A stretch of 64,000 bases of DNA from a bacterium (GCA_004299235.1 SCQL01000019.1:62001-126000), one strand, 5' to 3'. Shown: positions 33,647 to 42,682, counted from the stretch's first letter. Notes: generated from the letters alone by a model not told the origin. A program made the numbers and translations.

Positions 33647-34738
33647 GCGCCTTGCCACCTTCCGGCGCAGCCGTTCGCGCCTGTGGTCCAGGTCCCGCGC
33701 CGCCTCGGGCATCCGCCGCTGAGCGGCCTCGACGACGGTGAGCGCCTGCTGCGGGTCGCGTCGCCGCCATTCCAGCAGCCGGGCCCGAGCGACCGACACG
33801 CGGATGTCCTCGGGGACGCTCGACTCCAACCAGCCGAGCAGCTGGTCGGCGGCGGCGACCGAGCCGCGCCGCACGAGCCGCCGTGTGATCAAAAGGCCTG
33901 CGCTGGCGGCGGCTTCGCCCTGGGCGAACGACGTCGCGTTGCGCAGCGCCCTCCAGCCGTCGGCCCGAGCTCCCCGGCGAAAACGGTGACGACCGAGGGC
34001 GAGCCAGTCCGCGGCGTCCATCCCAGGCTCGCCCTGTAGCCGGAGCAGCAGGCGCGAGTGAAGGTGGACGAGGCTGATCACATCCAGCCGGTTGTGCTCC
34101 AGGGCCGCCTCCAGCAGGTCGCTCGTGCCGGCGCGCAGGTAGTCGAAGTAGGCGTCGGGCACCAGCGCGCTGGGGAGGGGGTCGTCGCGCTCGTAACCCA
34201 GGACGCGCTCCTCGACCGATCGCAGGGTGCAGCTCTCCAGGCGGTGCCTGTACAGCGCTCGCACGAGCGTCAGCAGGTCGACGTGGGGCAGGTCGACGAA
34301 GTCGCCAGGCATGCGCGCCATCACCCACCGCGTCCGCAGGACCGGGAGGTCGAACGAGCCGCCGTTGAAAGTGCCCAGCGCCTCGGCCGCCTGCAGCTCT
34401 TCGCGCAAGGCATGCAGGAATGCCGCCTCCATGCCGGGCTGCGGCAAGAACAGCTGGGCGACCCTCAGGCCGCAGTCGATGGGACGGGCCACGGCGGCGG
34501 CGAAGACATAGGTCCCGGCGCCGCCGCTGAGCCCGGTGGTCTCGGTGTCGAAGTACGCGATGCTGCCCGGATCCGGATCCAGCGCGGGCAGCCGGACGAC
34601 GTCCTGGCGGAGGACGGCGGTGCCGAAAGGCGTCGACACCTCCTCGAACCCTCGCGGCAGTTCCCCCGGCGGCTGCGGCCGGGGCCGCCGGGGAGCGCCT
34701 AGACGGGTAAGGCGGTCGCGGAGAGCAGTTTCAGGCAC
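33575..34738 (-). CDS. Ribonuclease H-like 3'-5' exonuclease, YprB/MrfB type
   Basis: About 387 residues. The DEDD exonuclease motifs are FDTETTGL (Asp-Glu), TFNGGSFDLPVLRTR (Asp), and HNRLDVISLVHL (Asp). It matches YprB (PF13482), known in Bacillus as MrfB, which acts with the helicase MrfA in excision of mitomycin-type DNA damage. The start is uncertain: GTG 34738 begins just before the family's usual N-terminus (ALRDRLTRLGAP); upstream ATGs lie inside the helicase gene. The helicase stop is at 34699, so the two overlap. The last 72 bases are antisense to the GGDEF-HD gene. Confidence 0.85.
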   Translation of the reverse strand: MPETALRDRLTRLGAPRRPRPQPPGELPRGFEEVSTPFGTAVLRQDVVRLPALDPDPGSIAYFDTETTGLSGGAGTYVFAAAVARPIDCGLRVAQLFLPQPGMEAAFLHALREELQAAEALGTFNGGSFDLPVLRTRWVMARMPGDFVDLPHVDLLTLVRALYRHRLESCTLRSVEERVLGYERDDPLPSALVPDAYFDYLRAGTSDLLEAALEHNRLDVISLVHLHSRLLLRLQGEPGMDAADWLALGRHRFRRGARADGWRALRNATSFAQGEAAASAGLLITRRLVRRGSVAAADQLLGWLESSVPEDIRVSVARARLLEWRRRDPQQALTVVEAAQRRMPEAARDLDHRRERLRRKVARRLSRRGQRHVREVQLEAPIPDGPP

Positions 34739-36951
34739 GCCTGCTTGGCTCCTTGGGCGAGATGCAGCGGCCCGATGCATGAGGGGCACCCGGCAAGGCA
34801 CGGGCATTCGCGCACGAGCGAGGCGGCGTCTTCGAACAGCTCGCGGTGCAGCTCGTACATTCGCGCCGAGAAACCGACGCCGCCGGGATAAACCTCATAC
34901 ACCGTGACGGTGGGGAGCATCGTCGTCACCGAGCGAACCTCGGCGACCGCGCCCAGGTCGCGGGGGTCGCACATCAACCGCATGCTGGCCACGTGCCGCA
35001 GCGCATGGGCCATTCCCTGCAGCCCTGCCTCCAATGTCTCGCGGCCGAGCGACCGCCACAGGCCTTCCTCCACCGTGACCCAGTAACCCGTCGTGTGCAG
35101 CGTCTGCTCCGGCAGGTGGATGGGACCCGAGCCGATGTTCTCGTGCGTGTGAAATTTGATCTTCTTGAACATGCTCGCGAGCGAGGTGATCTTCAGCTCG
35201 CCGTGACCGCGCGAAATCGCAGCCAGGTCCGGGCCGGCAAACGTGTCGAGGACCTGAACCGTCACCGACGCCAGCGCGTCTGTGTAGTAATCGACCTCGA
35301 CCGGGCGGACGTAAGCCTTCTTCTCGTCCCAATCCAGGCGGTCGACGTGAAACTGCGCGCCTTCGTGCAGGTAGACCGCCTCCTCGTGCAGCAGCACGGG
35401 AGCGGAGAACTGGTCCATCTCACCGATGACCTGTGGCCGCGGGTGCGAGGTGTCGATGATGACCACGTTGTCGGCGGCGATCCGGCGCAGGTGCACCTCC
35501 TCGGCGGGGAATGCCTGTCGGCTCCAGAACCAGCGCCCGCCGGAGCGGGTCGCCGAGCCGTCCTCCTCGAACAGCTGCAGCAGCTCACGCACGTCGGCGC
35601 GGCCGAGCCGTTCCTCTGACTCGAACGGGAGCTCGAAGAGGCCGGCCTGCAGGTGGCCTGCCAGCAGCAACAGGTTGTCGGGATCGATGAGCCCTTCCTC
35701 GGGATCCGCGCTCAAGAAGTACTCCGGGTGACGCACGATGAACTGATCGAGCGGCGAGCTGGACGCCACGAACACGCCGATGGACCCGGAGCGGCGACCG
35801 GCCCTGCCGAGCTGCTGCCACGTCGACGCGATGGTTCCCGGATATCCGACCAGCACCGCGGTCTGCAGGGTGCCGATGTCGATGCCGAGCTCGAGCGCGT
35901 TCGTGCTGACGACGCCGGTGATCTCGCCGTTTCGCAGCCCGGCCTCGATCTCTCTTCGGTGCAGCGGCAGGTAGCCGGCGCGGTAGCCGCGAACCCGCTG
36001 CGCGACGTCGAGCCGCGGCGCGAGGTCCTGCCTCAAGTAGCTGAGCATCACCTCAACCTGCAGGCGGCTTTTGCAGAAGACGATGGTCTGCACGCCGGCT
36101 CGGATCCAGGGTGCCGCGATGCGCCGCGCTTCGAGCATCGAGCTGCGCCGCACGCCCATCTCGCGATTGATCAACGGCGGGTTGTAGAAGATGAGCCGGC
36201 GCTCGCCACGCGGTGCGCCGCTGCGGTCGACCAGCTCGATGTTCTCTTCCTCGAGGAGGCGCTGCGCGAGCTGCAGCGGATTCGCGATCGTCGCGGACGC
36301 GCAGATGAAAGTCGGGTTCGAGCCGTAGAACGTGCAGATTCGCTTCAGCCTCCGGATGACGTTGGCTACCTGGCTGCCGAACAGTCCGCGATACGTGTGG
36401 AGCTCGTCGATGACCACGAACTCCAAGCTCGAGAAGAGCCGGCGCCAGCGGGTGTGATGGGGCAGGACGCCGGCATGCAGCATGTCCGGATTGGTCATCA
36501 CGACATGACCGCCTTCGCGGATCGCGGTCCGGCGGCCGGGAGAGGTGTCGCCGTCGTAGGTATCGACCCGCACCTCGATGGGCAGGCCGTGCTTCAGGGC
36601 GCTGAGCTCCGCGAGCTGGTCTTGCGCCAGCGCCTTCGTCGGATACAGGTACAGCGCCCGCCGCTCGGGGCTTTCCAGCAGGCGCTCCAGGACCGGGAGG
36701 TTGTAACAGAGCGTCTTGCCGCTCGCCGTCGGCGTCACCACGACCAGGTGGCGTCCACGCCGCACGGCGTCATAGGCGTCGGCCTGGTGGGAGTACAGAC
36801 GCTGGATTCCCCGCCGGGCCAGGGCTTCAACCAGCTCCGGTCGCAGGTCGGACGGCAGCGGGGCGAAATTCGCCGGTGCTTCCGGAATCCCGTGGTCCAG
36901 CGTTATATCCCCTTGGAAGCCGGCTGCGTCGAATGAAGGAAAGCTGGCCAT
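34699..36951 (-). CDS. DEAD/DEAH-box helicase, YprA/MrfA type
   Basis: A helicase of about 750 residues. Motif I is TPTASGKT, motif II DELHTY, later VVSTNALELGIDIGTL and QQLGRAGRRSGS (motifs V and VI). The C-terminal part ends with a four-cysteine zinc site (CDPRDLG, ECPCLAGCPSC), as in the MrfA/YprA family with the DUF1998 region. It unwinds DNA together with the neighbouring exonuclease to repair interstrand-crosslink or mitomycin damage. ATG 36951 (MASFPSFDA) is chosen over an in-frame start further upstream (36993) that lies within the ECF sigma frame. Confidence 0.9.
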   Translation of the reverse strand: MASFPSFDAAGFQGDITLDHGIPEAPANFAPLPSDLRPELVEALARRGIQRLYSHQADAYDAVRRGRHLVVVTPTASGKTLCYNLPVLERLLESPERRALYLYPTKALAQDQLAELSALKHGLPIEVRVDTYDGDTSPGRRTAIREGGHVVMTNPDMLHAGVLPHHTRWRRLFSSLEFVVIDELHTYRGLFGSQVANVIRRLKRICTFYGSNPTFICASATIANPLQLAQRLLEEENIELVDRSGAPRGERRLIFYNPPLINREMGVRRSSMLEARRIAAPWIRAGVQTIVFCKSRLQVEVMLSYLRQDLAPRLDVAQRVRGYRAGYLPLHRREIEAGLRNGEITGVVSTNALELGIDIGTLQTAVLVGYPGTIASTWQQLGRAGRRSGSIGVFVASSSPLDQFIVRHPEYFLSADPEEGLIDPDNLLLLAGHLQAGLFELPFESEERLGRADVRELLQLFEEDGSATRSGGRWFWSRQAFPAEEVHLRRIAADNVVIIDTSHPRPQVIGEMDQFSAPVLLHEEAVYLHEGAQFHVDRLDWDEKKAYVRPVEVDYYTDALASVTVQVLDTFAGPDLAAISRGHGELKITSLASMFKKIKFHTHENIGSGPIHLPEQTLHTTGYWVTVEEGLWRSLGRETLEAGLQGMAHALRHVASMRLMCDPRDLGAVAEVRSVTTMLPTVTVYEVYPGGVGFSARMYELHRELFEDAASLVRECPCLAGCPSCIGPLHLAQGAKQACLKLLSATALPV

Positions 36952-36977
36952 GCTGCGCCTTGGGAGGTTAAACGAAC

Positions 36978-37541
36978 ATTCGTTCGGAGTCAAGTGAAGC
37001 GGAGGTCCGCGGCGCTCGGTACGGACGCTACGAGCCGGGCTCGGAGGCGGACTTCGAGCGGCTCTACCGGAGCGCCTACCGGCAGATCCTGGGCACCCTG
37101 ATCACCCTGCTCGGCGACCGGGCGGCGGCGGAGGATTGCGCCCAGGACGCCTTCGAGCGTGCCTACAAGAGCTGGAGGACATGGCGCGACGACGCGCCGG
37201 CCGAGGCCTGGCTGCATCGCATCGCGATCAACGTCGCGATCTCGGATCGGAGGCATCAGCGCCTGCGCCAGGCGGGCGAGGTCATCCGCCGCCTGGGCCG
37301 CCCCGCCTCGCCCGCCGATCCGGCGACCCTCGCCGAAAGATCCGATCTCCTCCGGGCGCTCCGGCGGCTTCCGGCCAGGCAGGCCGCCGCGCTGGTGCTG
37401 CGCCACTACCACGGCTACAGCAACCGGGAGATCGCCACCGCGCTCGGCGTGCCGGAGCGGACCGTCGCCTCCCGCCTGGCGGCGGCGAAAAAACAGCTGA
37501 GCGTCACCCTGGCTGACGCGCGGAAAACCAAAAATGGGTAG
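36978..37541 (+). CDS. ECF-type RNA polymerase sigma factor, start codon unresolved
   Basis: The frame ending at TAG 37541 reads DFERLYRSAYRQILGTLITL then AEDCAQDAFERAYKSWRTW (region 2), AWLHRIAINVAISDRRH, and region 4 HYHGYSNREIATALGVPERT followed by VASRLAAAKKQL. It is a clear sigma-70 family protein of extracytoplasmic-function size. No ATG, GTG or TTG occurs in frame between the upstream TAA and the first conserved residues. Candidates are ATT 36978 (with GGGAGG ten bases upstream) or, with a frameshift, GTG 36994 (with GGAG four bases upstream). The next gene is probably its regulator. Confidence 0.8.
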   Translation: MRSESSEAEVRGARYGRYEPGSEADFERLYRSAYRQILGTLITLLGDRAAAEDCAQDAFERAYKSWRTWRDDAPAEAWLHRIAINVAISDRRHQRLRQAGEVIRRLGRPASPADPATLAERSDLLRALRRLPARQAAALVLRHYHGYSNREIATALGVPERTVASRLAAAKKQLSVTLADARKTKNG

Positions 37542-37573
37542 TTGCCCTTGAGCCGGCGTTGGTTCTTCCCGAC

Positions 37574-38125
37574 ATGAACGATTTCGAGCGGGAGCTGGAG
37601 CGCGAGCTGCAACGGATCCTGGACCCGATCGCGGCCGCCGCGATCCCGGCTCGGAGAGTCACCACCACTGGAGGGACGATGAAGAGGCTTTTGGGAGGCG
37701 CCGGTGCGGCGCTGGGGATGAAGGTCGTGACCGGTCTTGCGGTGGCCGCGATGGCGGCGACGGCGGCCGGCGTGGCGACCGAGATCGCGACCACCGGCAG
37801 CATCAACCCAGCGGACTGGGGTCAGCAGGTCACCAAGCAGGTCCAGACGTGCAAGGACACGCTTCGGGCCTCTGGCACCCGCGGCATCGGCCACTGCGTG
37901 AGCCAGTTCGCCAAGCAGCATGGCGACGCGGTGAGCGACCAGCACCAGGCCAGCCAGGCGCGTGAGCATGGCAACGGCAACGCCGGCGGCAAGGACAATG
38001 ACAAGCAGAAGCACCAGGGGGCTGGCCCGGGCGGCTCGGGCGCGCATGCCAAGTCGACGCCCGGTGCACAGGCGGCGGGCGAGTCACATGTGCCGGGAGC
38101 GCCGGCGAGCAGCCCTCAGCCGTAA
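37574..38125 (+). CDS. Small membrane protein, possible anti-sigma or sigma-linked exported protein
   Basis: A 183-residue protein. The N-terminus MNDFERELERELQRILDPIA is soluble, followed by a transmembrane segment (VVTGLAVAAMAATAAGVA). An extracytoplasmic part has two cysteines (TCKDTLR...GIGHCVSQF), then a long low-complexity Gly/Ala/His/Lys tail. It lies 32 bases after the ECF sigma gene in the same direction, the usual place for an anti-sigma factor. No zinc HxxxCxxC (ZAS) motif is seen, so the anti-sigma role is inference from position. Confidence 0.6.
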   Translation: MNDFERELERELQRILDPIAAAAIPARRVTTTGGTMKRLLGGAGAALGMKVVTGLAVAAMAATAAGVATEIATTGSINPADWGQQVTKQVQTCKDTLRASGTRGIGHCVSQFAKQHGDAVSDQHQASQAREHGNGNAGGKDNDKQKHQGAGPGGSGAHAKSTPGAQAAGESHVPGAPASSPQP

Positions 38126-38155
38126 TCGCGGTCGACCAGAACCCCTTCCTCTGGC

Positions 38156-38184
38156 GGGGCCGGGCCGCAAGGTTCGGCCCCTTT
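38156..38184 (+). terminator. Putative rho-independent terminator after the ECF operon
   Basis: A 7-bp stem GGGGCCG (38156-38162) and CGGCCCC (38175-38181) with a 12-base loop, then TTTG. It sits about 30 bases after the stop of the small membrane protein gene and before the convergent cysS gene. The T-tract is short, as is common in GC-rich genomes. Confidence 0.5.
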
Positions 38185-38201
38185 GCGTTCGTGCGGCCGC
38201 C

Positions 38202-39617
38202 CTATTTGTCGCCGGCGACCTTCCAACGCTGGCCGGCGGCGGTGTCGGTGACGGCGACGCCGAGGGTCGCCAGCTCGTCGCGCAGCCGATCCGCGGTGGC
38301 GAAGTCTTTGGCCGCCCGCGCTCTCTCGCGCGCCTCGAGCAGGCTTGATGCGCCGCCGGGCAGGGCCACGTCAGGCTGGGATCGGTCGAGGTCGAGTCCC
38401 AGCACGCGGTCCCACGAGCGCAGCAGGGCCGCACGCGCGCCCGGTGCGACATCCGAGTGAGCCAGCTCGGCCACGAGCGCCATCACCGCCGGCAGGTCGA
38501 GGTCGTCCGCGAGGGCGGATCTGAACCGTGACTCGAACGCGGCGGCGTCCGCGCCCTGGAGGTCGCCGCCGCTTGAGTCACGAGACCAACCGGCGACGCG
38601 TTCGCGGAGCTGGCGCAGGGCACGGTCGGCGCCCGCGAGGCCGCCGGTGCTGAAGTTGAGCTTGGTGCGGTACTTCGCCTGGAGCGCGAGATATCGGAAC
38701 GCCAGCGGGTCGAAGCCCTGCTCCTCGAGCTCGGTGATACGAAAGAAGTTACCGGCTGATTTCGCCATGCGCGAACCCGCGAGCATGAGCAGCCCGCCGT
38801 GCATCCAGCAGCTCACCACGCGGTGGCCGGTGACCCCTTCCGACTGTGCGATCTCCGCTTCGTGGTGCGGAAACACGTTGTCGGCGCCGCCGGTGTGGAT
38901 GTCGAAGCGCTCTCCAAGGAGCGACATCGACATCGCCGAGCATTCGATGTGCCAGCCTGGAAAGCCAGGCCCCCACGGGCTCGGCCACACCTGCTGCCGG
39001 TGCTCACCGGCGGCCTTCCAGAGCGTGAAGTCACCGGGATGGCGCTTCCGCGGGTCGACTTCGCCGCGGGCGCCCGCCAGCAGCTTGTCGATCGTGTTGC
39101 GCGAAAGCTTGCCGTAGGCGGCAAAGCTCCCGATGTCGTAATAGACCGTGCCGCCCGCCTCATAGGCATGCCCTTTGGCGATCAGCGTGGTGATCAGCTC
39201 GATCATCCGCGGTATGAAGTGGGACGCGTGCGGATACTGGGCCGCACGGCGGATGTTGAGCTTCGCCGCATCCGCCATGAATGCCGCGGTGTAGTGAGCC
39301 GCAATCTCTGCCGGCGACTTTTTCTCCAGGCGCGCGGAGACGAGCATCTTGTCCTCGCCGCGGTCGAACGTGTCGTCGGTGAGATGGCCGACGTCGGTGA
39401 TGTTCATCACCTGCTCGGTGCGGTAGCCGAGGTACTCGAGGCTCCGGCACAAAAGGTCCGGCAGCATGAACGTGCGGAGGTTCCCAACATGCACGTAGCG
39501 ATAGACGGTGGGCCCGCAGGAGTAGATCCGGACGGTCCCGCCGGCCAGAGGACGGAGCCCCTCCTTGGTGCGCGTGAAGGTGTTGTAGAGCCGGATCGCC
39601 GGAGTGGTCGCCATCAT
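38202..39617 (-). CDS. cysS: Cysteinyl-tRNA synthetase
   Basis: Charges tRNA-Cys. The N-terminal class I catalytic domain has the HIGH-equivalent HVGN in GPTVYRYVHVGNLRTF, zinc ligands including SCGPTVY and the HIECSAM region, and the KMSKS-equivalent GSRMAKSAGNFF. The C-terminal DALR-type helical region ends in ADRLRDELATLGVAV. Length about 471 residues, normal. ATG 39617 or 39614 are both possible (tandem ATGs). It is divergent from a molybdopterin-binding-domain gene by nine bases. The long upstream open frame on this strand is shadow of that neighbour. Confidence 0.93.
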   Translation of the reverse strand: MMATTPAIRLYNTFTRTKEGLRPLAGGTVRIYSCGPTVYRYVHVGNLRTFMLPDLLCRSLEYLGYRTEQVMNITDVGHLTDDTFDRGEDKMLVSARLEKKSPAEIAAHYTAAFMADAAKLNIRRAAQYPHASHFIPRMIELITTLIAKGHAYEAGGTVYYDIGSFAAYGKLSRNTIDKLLAGARGEVDPRKRHPGDFTLWKAAGEHRQQVWPSPWGPGFPGWHIECSAMSMSLLGERFDIHTGGADNVFPHHEAEIAQSEGVTGHRVVSCWMHGGLLMLAGSRMAKSAGNFFRITELEEQGFDPLAFRYLALQAKYRTKLNFSTGGLAGADRALRQLRERVAGWSRDSSGGDLQGADAAAFESRFRSALADDLDLPAVMALVAELAHSDVAPGARAALLRSWDRVLGLDLDRSQPDVALPGGASSLLEARERARAAKDFATADRLRDELATLGVAVTDTAAGQRWKVAGDK

Positions 39618-39626
39618 TCTGAATCT

Positions 39627-40628
39627 ATGCTGCCAGGTGTGAGGGCTCACCGGCTGGACGGATCCGCCCGGGTCGAGGACGTGGTCGGACGGGTCCTGGT
39701 CCACGACCTCGGGCCCAACCTTCGCAAGGGGACGGTGCTGGGCGGCGAGCACCTCGATCGGGTCCGGCAGGCGGGCGAGGTCCATGTCGTCGAGCTCGAG
39801 CCTGGCGACCTCCACGAGGATGCCGCCGCGCGCCGGCTGGCCGCGGCGCTCGTCAGGCCGGGTCTCGAGCCGCGGCGACCGGTCCAGAGCCAGGTCCGCC
39901 TGGTCGCCCGGCGTCGCGGTCTGTTGCGTGTGCGCGGCGACCTGGTGGACGCCCTCAACGCACTCGGCTGCATCTCCGTCTTCACCCTGATGGACGGCCA
40001 GGCGGTCGCCGAGGGTGAGGAGGTCGCCGGCTGCAAGGTCACGCCGGTGGCCGTGCCGGGCCGCCTGGTGGCGGCGGCGGAGGAGATCTGCCGTGAGCAG
40101 GGCCCGGTGGTGGAGCTGCTCGAGTTCCGGCCGCTCAAGACCTTCGTCGTCGCGACCGAGCGCTTGAAGCCGAAGGCGCGCGAGCTCTTCCGCGTCGCGG
40201 TGACCGCCAAGCTCGGCTGGTATGGCGCGGACGTCCTGGAGGTGCGTGAGGTGGCGCGCACGGCTGAGGCCGTGGCCGCGGCTTACCAGGAGGCGGTGGC
40301 GGTGGATGCGGACCTGGTGCTGTTCGCCGGCGCCTCCGCGATCGATCCCCTCGACCCCGCGTACGCCGAGCTGACGCGCGCGGGCGGCTCGCTGCTGCAG
40401 CTGGGGGCGCCGATGCACCCCGGCAGCATGCTGTGGCTCGGCCGCCTGGGCGAGGCCGCGGTGGTCGGCGTGGCGTCGTGCGCGGGCTTCGGCCGATCGA
40501 GCTCGCTCGACCTGCTGCTCCCGTTCGTCTTCGCCTACGGCCGCGCTGAAGCCGGGGACCTGCGGCGCCTCGGCCACGGCGGCCTCATCGAATCCGCCGC
40601 CGGGCGCCGCTTTCCTCCCTATTCCTGA
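39627..40628 (+). CDS. Molybdopterin-binding (MoCF-like) domain protein
   Basis: A 333-residue protein. The C-terminal half, LFAGASAIDPLDPAYAELTR then LGAPMHPGSMLWLGRLGEAA and GVASCAGFGRSSSLDLLLP, matches the molybdenum-cofactor-biosynthesis fold (PF00994) as found in proteins beside molybdenum-dependent dehydrogenases. There the equivalent motif is GMPVDPGNLLLLG...GxPGCARSPKxNG. The N-terminal half (LNALGCISVFTLMDGQAVAE, KVTPVAVPGRLVAAAEEI) is typical of the same long form. A role in Mo-cofactor insertion or substrate handling is inferred. ATG 39627 is chosen; GTG 39639 is an alternative. It is convergent with the DUF309 gene by ten bases of overlap. Confidence 0.75.
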   Translation: MLPGVRAHRLDGSARVEDVVGRVLVHDLGPNLRKGTVLGGEHLDRVRQAGEVHVVELEPGDLHEDAAARRLAAALVRPGLEPRRPVQSQVRLVARRRGLLRVRGDLVDALNALGCISVFTLMDGQAVAEGEEVAGCKVTPVAVPGRLVAAAEEICREQGPVVELLEFRPLKTFVVATERLKPKARELFRVAVTAKLGWYGADVLEVREVARTAEAVAAAYQEAVAVDADLVLFAGASAIDPLDPAYAELTRAGGSLLQLGAPMHPGSMLWLGRLGEAAVVGVASCAGFGRSSSLDLLLPFVFAYGRAEAGDLRRLGHGGLIESAAGRRFPPYS

Positions 40629-40966
40629 AGGCGGATCACCGGCATCGTGAGCTCCGGCCAGCCGTTGGCCGCCATCGCCGCGAGCAACCCGTCCACCGCC
40701 GTCACCAGCTCCACCAATCGCACCCCGCGGTGCTCGGGCAGGTACGGGCGGAGGTAGTCCGCGCCGCTCCGCCACTTGTTGCTCGCGCCGCGCCGGTTGC
40801 GGCGGCCGTAATGCAGGCAGCCGGCCGCGACCTGGATCATTCCCTTGTAAAAGCCGGCGTCAGGACCCTTGCGATCCGGCAGCCACTCGCCTTCCCAGAC
40901 CTCGTGCGCGTCCCAGTAACGACCGCGGTTGAAAAGCTCGATGCCGTGCCTGAGCCCGTCGCTCAC
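40619..40966 (-). CDS. DUF309 domain protein
   Basis: A 115-residue protein with the DUF309 pattern: ELFNRGRYWDAHEVWEGEWL, YKGMIQVAAGCLHYGRRNRR, GASNKW. The paired His residues (AHEVWE and CLHYGR) and Glu of the family are present, suggesting a small metal- or ligand-binding helical bundle; the function is not known. GTG 40966 is chosen because the family sequence begins there and it leaves 27 bases to the divergent HD gene. Confidence 0.85.
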   Translation of the reverse strand: MSDGLRHGIELFNRGRYWDAHEVWEGEWLPDRKGPDAGFYKGMIQVAAGCLHYGRRNRRGASNKWRSGADYLRPYLPEHRGVRLVELVTAVDGLLAAMAANGWPELTMPVIRLQE

Positions 40967-40993
40967 GCTGACACGGGCCGCGATAATCGCTGC

Positions 40994-42379
40994 ATGGCTG
41001 AGCTTCCGGCCGAGTACTCGCGCGCCAACCTGTCGAGCGATCCCATCTACCGATACCTTCGCATCACCAAGGGCGGGCCTGGGGGCGTGGCCGGGCTGGC
41101 GGCCGAGCAGGACCTGGTCGATTCCGCCTGGCTCCAGCGTCTGCGCCGCATCCACCAGCTGCAGAGCGCCTGGTGGGTGTTCGCCACGGCGGAGCATTCG
41201 CGCTTCCAGCACGCCCTGGGCGCCATGCACCTGGCCGGGGAGTGGGCTCGCCACCTGTACCCCTCGCTGCGCGCCAGCTGCGAGTCCGTGCCCTCGGCGC
41301 AGGTGGTCGAGGAGACCATGCGCATGGCGGGGCTGCTGCACGACGTCGGCCACGGTCCGTTTGGCCACTTCTTCGACGAGAACTACCTCGACGCATGGGG
41401 CATCGATCATGAGGTGATCGGACGGGCCCTGATCACCGGGCCCCTGGCTCCGCTGATCGAGGCCCTGGGCGCGTCGCCGAGCGCCGATTTCGAACGGAGG
41501 GAGCAAATCGATCCGCGCTGGGTCGCATACCTGATCTCATCGGCCGACCTGGACGGCTTCCACCCTCCTCCGTGGCTCGCGGCATTGAGGCCGGCGCTGG
41601 TCGGCGCCTATTCGGCGGACAACATGGACTACGTCCCGCGTGATTCCTACATCTGCGGCGTCGCGGCGGGGCCGGTCGACGTGCAGCGGATCATTCACTA
41701 CTCCTTCATCTCGGAGCGCGGCCTGACGCTCCATGCCCACGCCGCCGAGGCGCTGTACATGTTCCTTTCCGCGCGGCTGTACCTGTACCACCAGGTCTAC
41801 TTCCACCGCACCGTGCGCCGCATCGACCTGCAGCTGCGCGAGGTGTTCCGCCCGACGCTGCAGCTGCTGCTCGGGGGCAATCCGCTGCAACTGCTGGACC
41901 GCTACCAGGCGCTCACCGAATGGTCGCTGCTTTCGGAGGTCAACCGGTGGGCGGCGGGTGACGGCGACGCCGAACGCCGGGAGCTTGGCCGCGCATGGGC
42001 GGACGTGGTCGCGCGCAAGCTCAGATGGAAGCTCATCTACCAGGGCCACACCGATGCCCGAGACATCCCGAACGAAGCCCTCAGCGTCACCCGCGAGCAG
42101 TTCGCGCGTCATATCCGCGAGCGGTTGCCGGAGACGGCGCGCGACATCGTGTTCGAGGTCGACGTGGCCGCGCAGGAGTCGCGCGCCTTCAACCCGATCA
42201 ACGAGACCGCCGACATACTCATCTATGAACCGCTCGAAGACCGCTACCAGCAGAGCCGCGTGCTCGACCTGTTCAAGCGGCTGCCGGTGCGCATGGCGCT
42301 GTTCCGGATCTTCGCCCACGACGAGGCCCACAGCCGGGAGCTCATCCAGGCCGCGAACGACGTGCTGGGCGTCGGTTAG
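40994..42379 (+). CDS. HD-domain phosphohydrolase (SAMHD1/dGTPase-like)
   Basis: A 461-residue HD-superfamily protein. Metal ligands are in the patterns EHSRFQHALGAMHLAGEWA (first His), LLHDVGHGPFGHFFDE (His-Asp) and SSADLDGF (distal Asp). The MDYVPRDSYICGV motif is characteristic of dGTPase-like HD phosphohydrolases including SAMHD1. It probably removes triphosphate from dNTPs or acts on a related nucleotide. ATG 40994 follows 27 bases from the divergent DUF309 start. The protein ends just before the FmdB-type gene on the other strand. Confidence 0.88.
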   Translation: MAELPAEYSRANLSSDPIYRYLRITKGGPGGVAGLAAEQDLVDSAWLQRLRRIHQLQSAWWVFATAEHSRFQHALGAMHLAGEWARHLYPSLRASCESVPSAQVVEETMRMAGLLHDVGHGPFGHFFDENYLDAWGIDHEVIGRALITGPLAPLIEALGASPSADFERREQIDPRWVAYLISSADLDGFHPPPWLAALRPALVGAYSADNMDYVPRDSYICGVAAGPVDVQRIIHYSFISERGLTLHAHAAEALYMFLSARLYLYHQVYFHRTVRRIDLQLREVFRPTLQLLLGGNPLQLLDRYQALTEWSLLSEVNRWAAGDGDAERRELGRAWADVVARKLRWKLIYQGHTDARDIPNEALSVTREQFARHIRERLPETARDIVFEVDVAAQESRAFNPINETADILIYEPLEDRYQQSRVLDLFKRLPVRMALFRIFAHDEAHSRELIQAANDVLGVG

Positions 42380-42682
42380 CTAGAAATCGTCGCCGCCGAA
42401 GTCGTCACCGCCGCCGAAGTCGTCACCGCCGCCGAAGTCGTCACCGCCGCCGAAGTCGTCACCGCCGCCGAAGTCGTCACCGCCGCCCAGGTCGTCGTCG
42501 CCGAATTCGCCCTCGTCACCGCCATCCCCTTCAGCGGAGCGCACGGTGGCGAAGTTCGAGACGAGGCGATGGAGAGCGGGCTTGCCGCAGTGGGGGCACG
42601 CCGGGTCGGGCGAGGCAAAGCTGCCCAGGAGCGATGACGATCGCTTGCCGCACGCCTCGCACCGGTACTCGTAAATCGGCAT
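42380..42682 (-). CDS. FmdB-type zinc-ribbon protein with Asp/Phe/Gly repeat tail
   Basis: A 100-residue protein. The N-terminus MPIYEYRCEACGKRSSSLLG then PACPHCGKPALHRLVS is the FmdB/putative-regulatory zinc ribbon (two CxxC pairs). Normal FmdB proteins end near residue 70. Here the tail is GDDDLGGGDDFGGGDDFGGG and continues as six-residue DDFGGG units to the last Phe. The tail is encoded by 18-bp tandem repeats. The tail is strongly acidic and probably flexible. Function unknown. Confidence 0.88.
   Translation of the reverse strand: MPIYEYRCEACGKRSSSLLGSFASPDPACPHCGKPALHRLVSNFATVRSAEGDGGDEGEFGDDDLGGGDDFGGGDDFGGGDDFGGGDDFGGGDDFGGDDF
42384..42489 (-). repeat. 18-bp coding tandem repeat in the FmdB-type gene
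   Basis: Near-identical units (plus-strand form AAGTCGTCACCGCCGCCG) repeat about six times, each encoding GGGDDF on the minus strand; the outer units are slightly diverged. An exact short unit like this would be prone to copy-number change, so tail length may vary between strains. Confidence 0.88.
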
